Below are positions 10,430 through 21,047 of a stretch of 64,000 bases of DNA, one piece after another; position 1 is the stretch's first letter, and every line of letters begins with the position of its first letter. Location of the stretch: NCBI RefSeq assembly GCF_030445035.2, contig NC_080688.1, forward strand, positions 64,141,449-64,205,448. The letters are read 5' to 3'. A model generated the notes under the pieces. It was not told the origin of the DNA. It ran no database searches and saw only the letters and a list, made by a program, of their open reading frames with translations. Both the position numbers and the translations under genes were made by a program. The DNA comes from Dasypus novemcinctus. Lineage: Eukaryota > Chordata > Mammalia > Cingulata > Dasypodidae.

Positions 10430-10855
10430 CAGATAATGTCCCCCAAATATTCATGTCCTCTTGGAACTCCAGAGCGTGATTTTCTTTGGAAAGAGGGTCT
10501 TTGTAGATATAATAAGTTAAGATGAGGTCATGCTGGATTAGCGTGGGCCCTAAATCCAATCACTGTTACTCTTAGAAGAAAGTCATGTGAAGACTCAGAC
10601 TCAGGGAGCCTGCCTGTGACGACAGAGACTGCTATGGAAGTGCTCCAGCTGTGGGCCAGAGCGCCAAGCAACCACCAGGAGCCAGGGGAGAGCCATGGAA
10701 CAGATGGCTCCCAGGGTCTCCAGAAGGAATCCAGGTGTCACTATACTGACACCTTGATTTTGGACTTCTAGCCTCCGGAACTGGGAGAGAATAAGTTCTG
10801 TTGTTTTCAGCACCTGGTTTGTGGTGATTTGCTGTAACGCGTCACCCACTACCTT
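10430..10855 (+). mobile_element. solo MLT1-type LTR
   Basis: The order of blocks follows the MLT1 LTR: ATAATGTCCCCCAAATATTC, GTAGATATAATAAGTTAAG, GGTCATGCTGGATTAGCGTG, TAGAAGAAAGTCATGTGAAG, GACACCTTGATTTTGGACTT, GCCTCCGGAACTGGGAGAG, then GTTGTTTTCAGCACC. It has no internal retroviral sequence and is an old solo LTR. Confidence 0.8.
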
Positions 10856-10859
10856 GATT

Positions 10860-13259
10860 TTGTTTCTCCTAACAGAGCCTCCTGAGTTGGTCATTCCACC
10901 CCCATTTTGTATGGAGCAATTTAGCCAAGGCTGCTCGGCTGGTAAACAGCAGAGGCAGGAGTTCATCCAAGCCTGTGTGACAACAGATCCTAATGGTGAT
11001 TGAGCTTTTTTTTTTTTAAGCATGAGGGCCAATTTGAGAAAAATAAAAATGTTTATGGACCACATATTTTCATTCAGAATGAAAATAACTTGATTGATTC
11101 TCATGGGGAAAATGTACTTTAAAACGTAATTAGCCATCTTATTGATGGGAAATTGCCTCCACCATTTAGTCACTAAATGTCGGATCTGGGCCTATTTGGG
11201 AGGAAGAAGCTTTCCGATATTTCACTCTGAAACTAGATCTCAGGCCCAGATCTCATCCTTCTGCTGGGAGAAGCAAAGTGGGCTGCGGGTTGCACGTGCC
11301 TGCGCTATGGTAGGGACCGGGAAGGAGGCCGTGGACCAGCAGGCTGAATTTTAGATGGAAGAGGGTGCGCCTGGGAGGTTTTGCTGAATGAAACTCCCGG
11401 CACTGTCCAAGGCTTCAGGGGCTGGTGGCTCTGACTTTTTATCATACCTAACCTGGCTTCAAAACTTGGGGCGTGCCTTTCCCCGAGGCCGCGTATTATT
11501 AGCACAGCACTTAACTTTATCAGCCTCGGCCTGACTGCTGTTTGGAGATGACAAGTTCCATGAGCTGAGAAAGCAAGAAACAGATGAAGGGGGTTGGGGG
11601 AAGTTGGGGAGAGAAGGAACAAAGAAGGGACAGAGAAGAGGTGACAGGAGAGAGAACAGAGCCCAAACACAAGAGGGATGTTTTTGAGATAAACGGAAAA
11701 GCAAGGGGGGAGGGAGGGACAAAAACTGGTAAAGGATGGCTGTGATGATCTGGGAAAGGGACATTAGTAGGGGATTATCTGGTCCACGGAGTAGTGAAAA
11801 TCAGGAGGCAGGATGCGGGGCTGCAGTCTGACAGATATCTGTCCTGCTCCCCTGGCGAAGGAAGAAAGATGACGCCAGCAGGGATGGGGGGCCGCAGCGC
11901 GGGGGGCATCCAAGTGTCCAGAAAGATGTGATTGGTGGGGGTGGGGGGGGGTGAGAGCTTGGAGATAATGCTATGAGCAGTGACCTGCTGTGGCTCTTTC
12001 TCTTCCTTTTAAGTTGTACGACAGAGGAAAGAGCATGGGCTTTCAAATAGAACGGAAGCAGGTGCCAAAAAATAATTTGAAATTCAATGTAAAATAATGT
12101 CACTGCCACATCATGTCAATGCATCAGCCACGCCACTTCGTATTGGTGTGATGGCATGTTCCTGGGATAGTGTAATGTGTGATACTGGTGAAATGAGGAT
12201 ATTCCTGCAGGAGCCCAGAGCTGGCTCCGTTCTGCCTCGCATCTGTGATCTGCTGTCCTCGGTGAGATGGAAGCCCCTTAAAGGCAGGGGCAGGGTCACA
12301 ACGGGAAAGAGCAGAAAGAGAGGGGCCTGGGGGTCAGACCTGGGGACATCACATGCTCCCCTTCCCTGCCTGGGACCCTGCGCTTGCCATCCAGCCTCGC
12401 AGAGCTGTGTGCCCTCTGCCCTGCTCAGTGGGTCTGTGACGCAGCCTTGAAGGGCTGTTGTGCCCCTTGTGAACACGGGGAGCTCAGAACCGGTATTGGT
12501 GTCCCAAACACAGGGCGATCCCAGAGCATGGAAACACTTGTGGAACTCAGGTCCGCCAAGCCCAGTCCCAAGGTGTCAGGTTTCCAGGCTCACCACGGAA
12601 AATCGCCCTGCGGCTGTGCAAGTGGGAGGGACAGATCCCCGAAGAGGAGAGCACCTCCTCCAGCACCAGAAGTTGCGAGGCCCTCGAGAGCCGAGAGCCG
12701 CCATCCTCCCCTGGCAGAGGCCAGTGTCCCCGGGGGTCGGCCCGCTCACCCTGCACTGCGTGGACCCTGGCTGCCTTCACCTTCTCTCGCTCTGACTGTG
12801 AAATGCCGAGAACTGGTGGAAAATTAAAAGCTACTTTGTCAGATTCCCCACAGATGAAAGGGAGCCGGGAGCAGATGTGTAAAACTGTAATTAGCACTCA
12901 CCAGGCATTGGCGCCACAGCTCCCAGCTAAAGACCCGGATCCCAGGGTGTGGGAGCACACACTCCCTAGAGGTGACCCAGCCGCGATGGTTCTGCCGTCA
13001 AGGAGAGAGGCCTCTTGTCCCTGTGGCCCTGGCGGGGGGTGGGGGGCGTGGGCTGGTCCTCTCCTCTCCTGCTCCCTGGCCTCTGACCAGGCAGGAATGC
13101 GGTCCTAGACATTCCAGGTCAGCCCCGACTGCCGGCAGGATTCTCTCCTGGGTCTTGCCAGGGATTCTCTGGGCTCCCTCAGCTGCACCTCTTCTCAGGT
13201 CCTGCTCCTCTGGCTATCCAGACCCTGATCCCGCTGCGCTCTTTTGGAGGTGAGGCCAA
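10860..13259. other. single-copy sequence with a polypurine tract
   Basis: Mostly unique. About 11560-11760 is strongly purine-rich on the plus strand, and a G-run lies near 11937-11951. About 12800-12905 is repeat-free with homeodomain-like TGTAATTAGC (near 12887) and could be conserved. Frames over 100 codons (12384-12827 plus, 12547-12897 minus) overlap in several phases and have no family features. Confidence 0.4.
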
Positions 13260-13480
13260 GCCAAACGCTTCCCATCCCTGTGAAGGTGTTCCGCACCCAC
13301 CTCCTCCAGGCAGCCTTCCCTGACCACTCCAACCCTGGCTTGTCATCCTCTCTGAACCTCAGCTGTCCTTGGAGGCAGTCAGTTTTGGGTGCTATTTGGG
13401 TTTCTTCCACAATGGGGGCACTTGTCTTCAGATTATGGAGTAAGCCCCGAGGGTCTTTTCCTCCTTTGCCATCTCTGCCT
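13260..13480 (-). repeat. probable LINE-2 3' fragment
   Basis: The text TTCCGCACCCACCTCCTCCA then GGCAGCCTTCCCTGACCACT is the antisense of the L2 3' region (CTTCCTGGAGGAGGTG in sense). Diverged. Confidence 0.5.
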
Positions 13481-13497
13481 AATACCTGGCCATTGTT

Positions 13498-13872
13498 TTT
13501 TTTTTTTTTTTAAAGATTTATTTATTTATTTAATTTCCCCCCCTCCCCTGGTTGTCTGTTCTTGGTGTCTATTTGCTGCGTCTTGTTTCTTTGTCCGTTT
13601 CTGTTGTCGTCAGCGGCACGGGAAGTGTGGGTGGCGCCATTCCTGGGCAGGCTGCTCTTTCTTTTCACGCTGGGCGGCTTTCCTCACGGGCGCACTCCTT
13701 GCGCGTGGGGCTCCCCCACGCGGGGGACACCCTTGCGTGGCACGGCACTCCTTGCGCGCATCAGCACTGCGCATGGCCAGCTCCACACGGGTCAAGGAGG
13801 CCCGGGGTTTGAACCGTGGACCTCCCATGTGGTAGACGGACGCCCTAACCACTGGGCCAAAGTCCGTTTCCC
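13498..13872 (-). mobile_element. young DAS-type SINE
   Basis: Complete element in antisense: T-run, GATTTATTTATTTATTTAAT, body, and tRNA-like head ending AAAGTCCGTTTCCC. A perfect 17-bp target-site duplication AATACCTGGCCATTGTT flanks it (13481-13497 and 13873-13889). It is nearly identical in sequence to the copies at 6077 and 53830 and shares their body deletion, indicating recent activity of this subgroup. Confidence 0.93.
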
Positions 13873-13919
13873 AATACCTGGCCATTGTTAGCCATGTCCT
13901 GGCCACCATCCCCCGGGCC

Positions 13920-14230
13920 CTGGGCCCTGTAGCAGCTTTCTGAGTGGGTGGCTGCACCGGCTTCTGCCCCAGCACCATCCATTCTCCAGGCCACAGGGCT
14001 TTCTCTAAAACAACGCTGTTGATCTCGAGTCTCACCCGCCCTGTGCCCCACACCCAGAGCTGTCAGTGGCTCTGCACTGCCCTCGGCCAGCACTCAAGCC
14101 CTCTCTCATCTGCACAGAGCAGTCTCCACTAGTCTCTGTGCTGCACGGTCGCCAGGCCCTGGGCTTAGCATACTGCTGGGTCCACAGCAGGTACTCAATC
14201 CATTTTTGCTGAATGACTGAATGAGTGAAT
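13920..14230. repeat. probable L2/MIR remnants
   Basis: GGCTTTCTCTAAAACAACGC and later GCTCTGCACTGCCCTCGGCC resemble antisense L2. At about 14190-14230, CAGCAGGTACTCAATCCATT with GAATGACTGAATGAGTGAAT matches the 3' end of L2/MIR-type elements. Confidence 0.45.
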
Positions 14231-14915
14231 AAGTGGTTGAATGAATGCCCCACGCCGGCTTGAGGGCGCCAGCGAGCAGTGCTCACCTTTAGTCTCTTTC
14301 AAAGGTCCTTCGGAGTTTTCTGGCAGCGGCGCCTGGGAGGAGGTTCTGTGTGCACACAGCTTATCGAGGGCGAGCAAGGGGACTGGGGGAAGTAGGACAG
14401 GGCAGGGGGCAGCCCAGCGAGGGCGCACCCTCCAGGAGTGTAGCCTGGGCCTGATTGGCCCAGTGCTGTAAGTTCTCAGGCATTACCTGCTCTGGGCATG
14501 TGCAGAGCAGGCAGAACGAGCTTCTGAAGCCAAGGGCAGCCTCCCGGAAGAGAGCCAGGGCTGTGGGCAGTTAGGAGCAGAAGGCGCGCAGCATGGGTGC
14601 GTGCTCAGAAGGGTAAGGAGGGACCCAGGGCACCCGGGCGGGCTCCAGTCTTGTCCACTCCAGGTTCCACTTTGGGCCCATCACCCTCACCCTGGGGCCA
14701 GGTGAGAAGGTGTGAGAAGGAAGACACTCTTCCAGCCCATTGGGCTTTGGGGTCATCGGTGTCCCCAGTGTGAATAGAGCCAGGTCCTGTGCCTGGCCCG
14801 GGGGCTCTGAAGACACAGGCCAGGTCTCCTCTCCTCCTCTCGATGCTCCTTGGCCTCAGTGCTGTGCTCCTCGTAGCTTCCGTAGCAGAGGGGAAGCACC
14901 TCCCAAGGGCTTCCT
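14231..14915. other. single-copy sequence without a gene
   Basis: GC-rich and unique with no recognised exon. The open frames in this stretch are short and unsupported. Confidence 0.35.
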
Positions 14916-14924
14916 TGTTTTGTT

Positions 14925-15356
14925 TTTTGTTTTCGATTTATTTTTATTATTTCTCTCCCCACCACCCCCCCCCCCCCGCTTTGCCTGCTCTCTCTGTCCA
15001 TTCGCTGTGTGTTCTTCTGTGTCCACTTGTATTCTTGTCGGGCGGCACCAGGAATGTGTGTCTCTTTTTGTTGTGTCATCTTGCGGCGTCAGCTCCCCGT
15101 GTGTGTGGCGCCACTCCTGGGCGGGCTGCGCTTTTATCTTGCAGGGCAGCTCTCCTTGCGGGGCACACTCCTTGCACATGGAGCACCCCTATGCGGGGGG
15201 CACCGCACCCCTGTGTGGCGTGGCACTCCTTGCATGCGGCAGCACTGCACGTGGGGCAGCTCGCCACACGGGCCCGGAGGCCGTGGGTACCAAACCCTGG
15301 ACTTCCTGTATGGTAGGTGGATGCTCTATCAGTTGAGCCACATCTGCTTCCCCCAA
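14925..15356 (-). mobile_element. DAS-type SINE (older, full-length body)
   Basis: Antisense copy with a T/G-rich tail remnant, a C-run (about 14963-14980), a body that retains the CTCTTTTTGTTGTGTCATC segment missing from the young subgroup, and a head ending GAGCCACATCTGCTTCCC. A short duplication around CCAAGGG is seen on both sides (near 14906 and 15353). Frames of 140-200 codons across it are SINE artefacts. Confidence 0.88.
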
Positions 15357-15779
15357 GGGTTTTTTATTAATCATAAAGTGCTTTCATCAGTGAGAAGAGA
15401 TTATCTCAAAATAATGTCTTTCTCCCTTGCTTGCTGCTAAAATTCTCTGTGAGCAGTGGAAAGCGGGCAGGCGGGCCTGAAACCTGCAAGAGCACCCTGT
15501 GGCCTTGTGGTCTGTGTGGTGGGAACAGCATGGGAGAACTGCTGCAACCGTGCTGGCTCTGGCCCCTTCTCTGCACCCAGGGAAATGGCAAGCAGAGAGC
15601 CAGGCCAAGGTTCTGGGGTGGGAGTGGGTGGCAGTTGTGGGGAGGTGGCCAAGGACATCAGTAGGCTGCTCAGCTGGGCAAGCCATTCGTGGTCCCAGGG
15701 CTTCTCCAGTTGCTGACAGCCTCAGTTTTCTGCTTGTGATGGATTAAAGTCAGGCTCTGTCCCTGCTCCCTGCCACCTT
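15357..15779. other. single-copy sequence without a gene
   Basis: Nothing recognised. Several overlapping open frames in different phases carry no domain signature. Confidence 0.35.
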
Positions 15780-16060
15780 GTTTTACTATTAATTGGAGCC
15801 AAAGCAAATTAGAAGAGATCTGCTGCTCCTGAAACATGCCGTGCATTTCAAAGCCAAACGTAAGTGATTTTATTCCTGTGCAAGTTATTTGTGTGATTGC
15901 TCTCTTCTGAGGCTGATAGAAAGATGATCGCCTTTGAAACAAGAGGTGATGGGGCCCTCATCATCAAATGCCAGGAGATGACCTCTGGGAGCCTGCGAGA
16001 TCTCAAGACAGCCAGCTCTATCTGCACTTTGGAAGGTAGGGAAGGAGGAAATGCCTCTGT
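15780..16060. promoter_or_regulatory. candidate conserved noncoding element
   Basis: Repeat-free stretch of balanced composition with homeodomain-like ATTAATTGG (near 15789), AAGCAAATTA, and a TCF/LEF-like CGCCTTTGAAAC word near 15930. A frame at 15897-16175 (plus, 92 codons) crosses it but has no family resemblance. Regulatory role is inference from motif content. Confidence 0.25.
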
Positions 16061-16804
16061 CCTGAGGGGCCAGAGCCTGAGTTGCCTTCACGGACACCCT
16101 CCTGTCCAGCATGGGGCATGTGCATTTCATGAAGGGCTGCCGCAGGTCACATCAAGACCAGAACTTTCTGTCTAACTGCTGCAGCTGCAGCTACTAGACA
16201 GCTGCCCAAGGCAAGTGACGGGCATCAAAACAGACCCTTTATGCTCACCACCTCCTTGGAATAGGCAGAAAGGATGTCTCTGGGGAACCTGAGCTGCTGA
16301 GATTGGTTTGCAAGGCTCTGAATGAACACGTCTGCCACTCCGTGGGGGCAGGCGGTGCTGGACTGATCCCCCAGGAGGCAGACAAAGCGTGTGCTTAGGG
16401 AAATGGTAAAGCATGGGTGGAGAAAATGACAGGGAGAATTAGCAAAATTTTGATGTTTGCTATTTCCCCCATATGGAAAAACCTGAACATTGGTAGACTT
16501 CCTCTTGTATCGTTTTTATCTAGATGTAAGTGTGGGAGTGGGCTATGGCACATATTTTTTCAAGTTCTAGGGCTTTCTGATCTCAGACTCCCCCTGTCCC
16601 TGGCAGGGTGGGGCAAGGAGGGGGTGTGGCATTAGTGGTTTGTGTAAGGATTTCACTCCACGGTAGGCAGAGGTGAGTTCGAGAAAGCCAGATCGAGAGA
16701 GGAGCAGCCCAGACATGGCCCACCTCCCTGGCCCTGGCTGACCTGAGCCCTGCACACTTATCTGTGCACCAGCGCCCCCTGCAGGGCTTGCGAAAGCAGA
16801 TCCC
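16061..16804. other. single-copy sequence without a gene
   Basis: No exon recognised. A near-consensus CTCF-like word GCGCCCCCTGCAGG (one mismatch, minus-strand motif) is at 16772-16785. Confidence 0.35.
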
Positions 16805-16920
16805 TGAGCCCCCCCAGAGTGCCTGACTCAGTGGGTCTGGGGTAGGAGCCGAGAATTTGCATTTCTAACAAGGGATGCTGCTGCTGGTGCAAGGACTTCA
16901 CTTTGGGAACCCCAGCCTAG
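16805..16920 (+). mobile_element. MER5A-type DNA transposon remnant
   Basis: GAGTGCCTGACTCAGTGGGT, GAGAATTTGCATTTCTAACA and CACTTTGGGAACCCC are the right half of the MER5A consensus order. Old and truncated. Confidence 0.75.
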
Positions 16921-17039
16921 GACACTGCACAACATAAGCGGAGGGCACGGAGCTGCAGGCCTGGAGGTGAGCAGAGAAGGTGGCGCCTGCAGGGTATCTG
17001 GTCAGTAGTGGCAGCCAGAGCAGGAAGCTGTGCAGAGGA

Positions 17040-17245
17040 CGATGGCTACAAGCAGGGGTGTGCTGTTAAATGTCTAATAACTGGCTCCTCTGGGAGGGGG
17101 AAAACCCGTCACAAGCCTGCTTTGTAGCGTTTGCCAATTTCCGTGGCGTAAATACTCCCGTCACGGTCTGTTTCAAACTACTGACATGATGTCACTGGTC
17201 ACGGTTGGGAAAAGCTGCGCACAGTCAGTTCTTCAGCACACAAAG
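17040..17245. promoter_or_regulatory. candidate conserved noncoding element
   Basis: Repeat-free and unusually rich in CpG for its modest GC content (CCCGTCAC, GTAGCG, CCGTGGCG, CCCGTCACGG within about 120 bp). It has GCCAATTTCC (NF-I/CCAAT-like) near 17133 and TGATGTCACTGG (CRE-like) near 17187. Retained CpGs outside an island suggest constraint or hypomethylation. Inference only. Confidence 0.3.
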
Positions 17246-17628
17246 AGGAGGGTTCCTGGTGGGGGGAGCAGCCTGGAGCCTGGGGAGCCTGCTGGAACGA
17301 CTACGAGGGCCCCCCTCCACCATGCAGAGTTCCTGAGCCTGGTGTAAGGAGAAGGAGCAGAAAGGTCGGGTTGAGCCGCCCAAAGGAAACAACCAGCTTG
17401 TTCATCCAAGAGAGGGAATTCTCAGACCTGGCCTGCCTTCTCTTGGCTGCTGACCTGGGATACAAATGTCCATTAGATGTGCTTTGCTTTTTAAAAAATT
17501 ACGTATAGACTTGGACAGGTAAGAATTGGAAGCAAAGAGATGTGGACTTAGAGAAGTCTGGAGCCGCCTTGCTCCCCACAGTTTCAAGATCACCCTTTAC
17601 CATACACAAAGAAAAGATAGAAATAAAT
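17246..17628. other. single-copy sequence, nothing recognised
   Basis: No gene or known repeat seen. The short minus frame 17402-17593 is unsupported. Confidence 0.35.
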
Positions 17629-17629
17629 A

Positions 17630-18330
17630 AAGAAATTATATATATATATTTTTCCTGTTTAAAAAAGTAAAGTTAAATTTTAAAAAGATGCATCTGTTAT
17701 TTCACTATGTAGAGATAAACACTGTTAACATTTTGGTTGTTTATTCCAGTTTTTTTCTTTTAAATAGATATATATACACAAATATACATGCAAGTTTTGT
17801 GGGGTTGTCCTATATACACACTGCTTTTTTAACTCATTTTTTCACATAATAGAGTTCATAAGCATTTTCTCATTTCATTAGTCTTCTATAATACGATTTT
17901 TAATGGATTAAAGATATTCCTTTGTTTGGATGCATCATAATTTATTTATTGATCCCCATGTTCTTAGAAATCTGCTTTGTGCCTAACATTCTTCAATCAC
18001 AAGCATGCTCTGGTGAACGGCTGTATATCTAAATATTGCTGTTCCACGATTATTTCTTGGAATTCATTTTTCTAATAGGAAACCCGGGATCAAACAAAGG
18101 TATGCATAATTTAAATTTTTTGATTCATAGTGCCAATCTCCTTCCAGGAAGTTCATACCTTTTTTAAAATTTCCATCAGCTACGTTTAAGAGTATCTATT
18201 TCACCACCCTTTCATCAATTTTACACGTTATAAAAACTCTGAAATGTAGTTTTCTCCCTTTTATGTTTTATATTACAGTCACGTCATGAGAGGTATCCGT
18301 GTGCAGGGTGGCCAATCAATGCAAGTAGCA
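17630..18330 (-). mobile_element. old L1M fragment (antisense)
   Basis: AGAGATAAACACTGTTAACA, TTTTGGTTGTTTATTCCAG, ACATAATAGAGTTCATAAGC and ATTTTTAATGGATTAAAGAT are the antisense 3' region of old L1 elements. The segment starts in a TA-rich run (about 17638-17650) and ends where the DAS SINE inserted. Confidence 0.65.
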
Positions 18331-18565
18331 GGCTAGCTAAACTTGCTTTTTTTTTTTTTTTAAGATTTATTTTTATTTATTTATCTTCTCCCTCCCCCCC
18401 CCCCCCCCCCGTCTGCTTTCTGTGTCCATTCACTTTGTGTTCTTCTGTGACCGCTTGTATTCCTGTGAGCAGGACCGGGAATCTGTATCTCCTTTTTTTT
18501 TTTTTTTAATTATTTATTATTATTTTTTTTAAATTACATTATGAAAAATATGAGGTCCCATTCAA

Positions 18566-18594
18566 CCCCACCGCCCCCGCCCCCCACTTCCCCC
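18566..18594 (-). other. G-quadruplex-forming tract in the L1 3' UTR
   Basis: The plus strand has C-runs of 4, 5, 6 and 5 within 29 bp (18566-18569, 18574-18578, 18580-18585, 18590-18594). The L1 sense strand therefore carries four close G-runs just upstream of the poly(A) tail. A G-rich polypurine stretch in the 3' UTR is a known feature of mammalian L1; structure formation here is predicted, not shown. Confidence 0.7.
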
Positions 18595-21047
18595 ACAGCA
18601 ACACTCTCTCCCATCATCATGACACATCCATTGCACCTGGTAAGTTCATCTCTGAGCATCACTGCACCCCATAGTCAATGGTCCACATCATAGCCCAGAC
18701 TCTCTCACGTTCCATCCAGTGGGCCCTGGGGGGATCTATAATGTCCCGTAATTGTCCGTGAAGCACTATCCAGGACAACTCCACGTCCCGAAAACGCCTC
18801 CACATCTCATCTCTTCCTCCCGTTCCCCACACCCAGCAGCCACCATGGCTACCGTTCCCACACCCATTCCACATTTTCTCTGTGGACATTGGATTGGTTG
18901 TGTCCATTGCACATCTATGTCAAGTGAGGGCTTAGATTCCATATGGGTACTGGATGCACTCCTCCCGCTTCCAGTTGTAGACACTCTAGGCTCCATGTTG
19001 TGGTGGTTGACCTTCTTCAACTCCATGTTAGCTGAGTGGAGTAAGTCCAATAAATCCAAGTGTAGGAACTGAAGTCTGTTGAGGTTCTGGGCCTGGGTGT
19101 CATATTATCAGTCCAGAGATTCAAATCCCCTACATATATCTTAAACCCAGCACCGACTACAATTCCAATAAAGTAGCATGCAAGTCTTGTGAAAAGAGAT
19201 CCCCTCTGAGTCCAATTCCATCACGCAGAAACACCAGCTCCAAAGAAGGGCTATCTGTCATGGCAGTGAACCCCTTCTGCCATGACCATAGAACCCGTGG
19301 GTCTCTTTATCCCTCAAAAGAACCAATACCTGGGGTTGTATCTACCTTATCTGTCTCTTAGACTCTGTTCAGTTGTACATAGGGGTATTCCTTCTGACAA
19401 CCTCCAGACTCTTTTTTAGAGACTCACAGCCTTATAATCTCATTTCTCCTTTCCATTTCCCCTTTACATTAGGTCAAACAGCTTCCCGAAGTCATGTTAT
19501 TATATGTAGACAGGTATATTCTGCTGTTCCGCATTGAATCTTTAATTCAAGGTCATTTTCTAGTTGCTTCTTCAGCTGGTATGTGGTAGTGATCCCTCGG
19601 TGCCAGGGAGGCTCATCCCCGGGTGTCATGTCCCACGCTGGGGGGAATGCATCGCATCTACACGCTGGGTTTGGCTGTGAGAGTGGCCACATTTGAGTAA
19701 CATGCAGGCTGTCAGGAGGAAACCCCCAGGCACAATGCTACTCTAGGCCTTGTTCTTATTGCAGGTGTATAGGCTCAAAAGTGTAACCATTAGTATCACG
19801 AGCCCACTGTTGGGCCCTCCTTCCTTCCTGGTTCTTGCCGTTGCACCTGGAGGATTGCCGCTGCTCTCCCAGGGCCCACAACAGTGACCCCCCGGCCAGG
19901 AGCCCAGTACCCCCCCAGCTGTTGTTTTTGTTTCCACTATGAGTATATATAGACATTACCATATACCCTGGGCATATGCCCTGTATAACTCCCTGTCAAC
20001 CATATATATCCTGTCAATAACATCCCATATCAGTATTCCTCCGCTGCCATTGTTGAACCACTCTGTGATCCAAAACTTCCCGTAAAGTGAATCCCAACAT
20101 AATGTCAGCTTCAGAAGAATCTTAGATCACCGAAATTCATATATACAATATACAGTATTTCCCCAGATCCACCATAAAACCTTTTCCCTTGCACAGCAAT
20201 AATCTTTTAACTTATTCATATCATATTTCCTGAAACTGATGTACAGATTCCAACACTATAGTTTTCAAACAAGGTGACATTTGTGCTTACTATGTGGTCC
20301 ATATTTTAGGCTGTACAGTTTTCTAAATTTTTTAGTTATCCTATGTTTTGTCTTATGGTTTTCATTATTAGTCTGTCGTCCCCTATATGTTTTTGGTGTA
20401 ATATTAGCTGTTTTATATTCATCCTCGTGTACTCTCACATAACTCCTCTTTTGCCCCCTTATTTACCTTTGTTCCATCCATTCCACATCCATTTTCCCCT
20501 CCCCTTAGGGCCCACAACGCCTGCCAATCTAATACCCTGGGAGCCGTCCTTTCTCACGAGAGATACAGTTCTCTCTATTCGACGGCATTAGTCTTCCCCA
20601 GGATATGGGTCCACCCCACCCAATGGTAGAACCCACCTTGGCAAAATGAGCCTTCAGCTATTCCCTCCGGAGTCCGTCACGCATCAGACCATACCCCCTG
20701 AGCGTCCTAACCAGGTAACCCTCCTACTTATACTTTGATACATTTTACTCAACATTTAGTTCTCAATGAACTTCTGACACTCTCCCATATTCGTATGTTG
20801 CCCCTCCCTCCCACCTATTTCTTGGACAATATTACCCCTCTTCCCATCCCCAGGCCCCCTCAAACCCAGAAAACCCCACCCGAAGGTAACCCCTTGCCCC
20901 CATTTTGTCCCTTCTTTGTGCTCATACTTACCGCCAGCTCATCACAGATTCCACCCCTGCAGACATTAACTCACATCCTTCCTCCACCCCCCGATTTCCA
21001 GTAAGCCACTTTTCCAGACTCTAGCTCTCTGAGGCAGTTAACTTATT

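Noticed and set aside
14740-15336. Plus-strand frame of 198 codons
   Set aside because: It spans unique DNA into an antisense SINE; the Cys/Ser/His-rich second half is SINE body.
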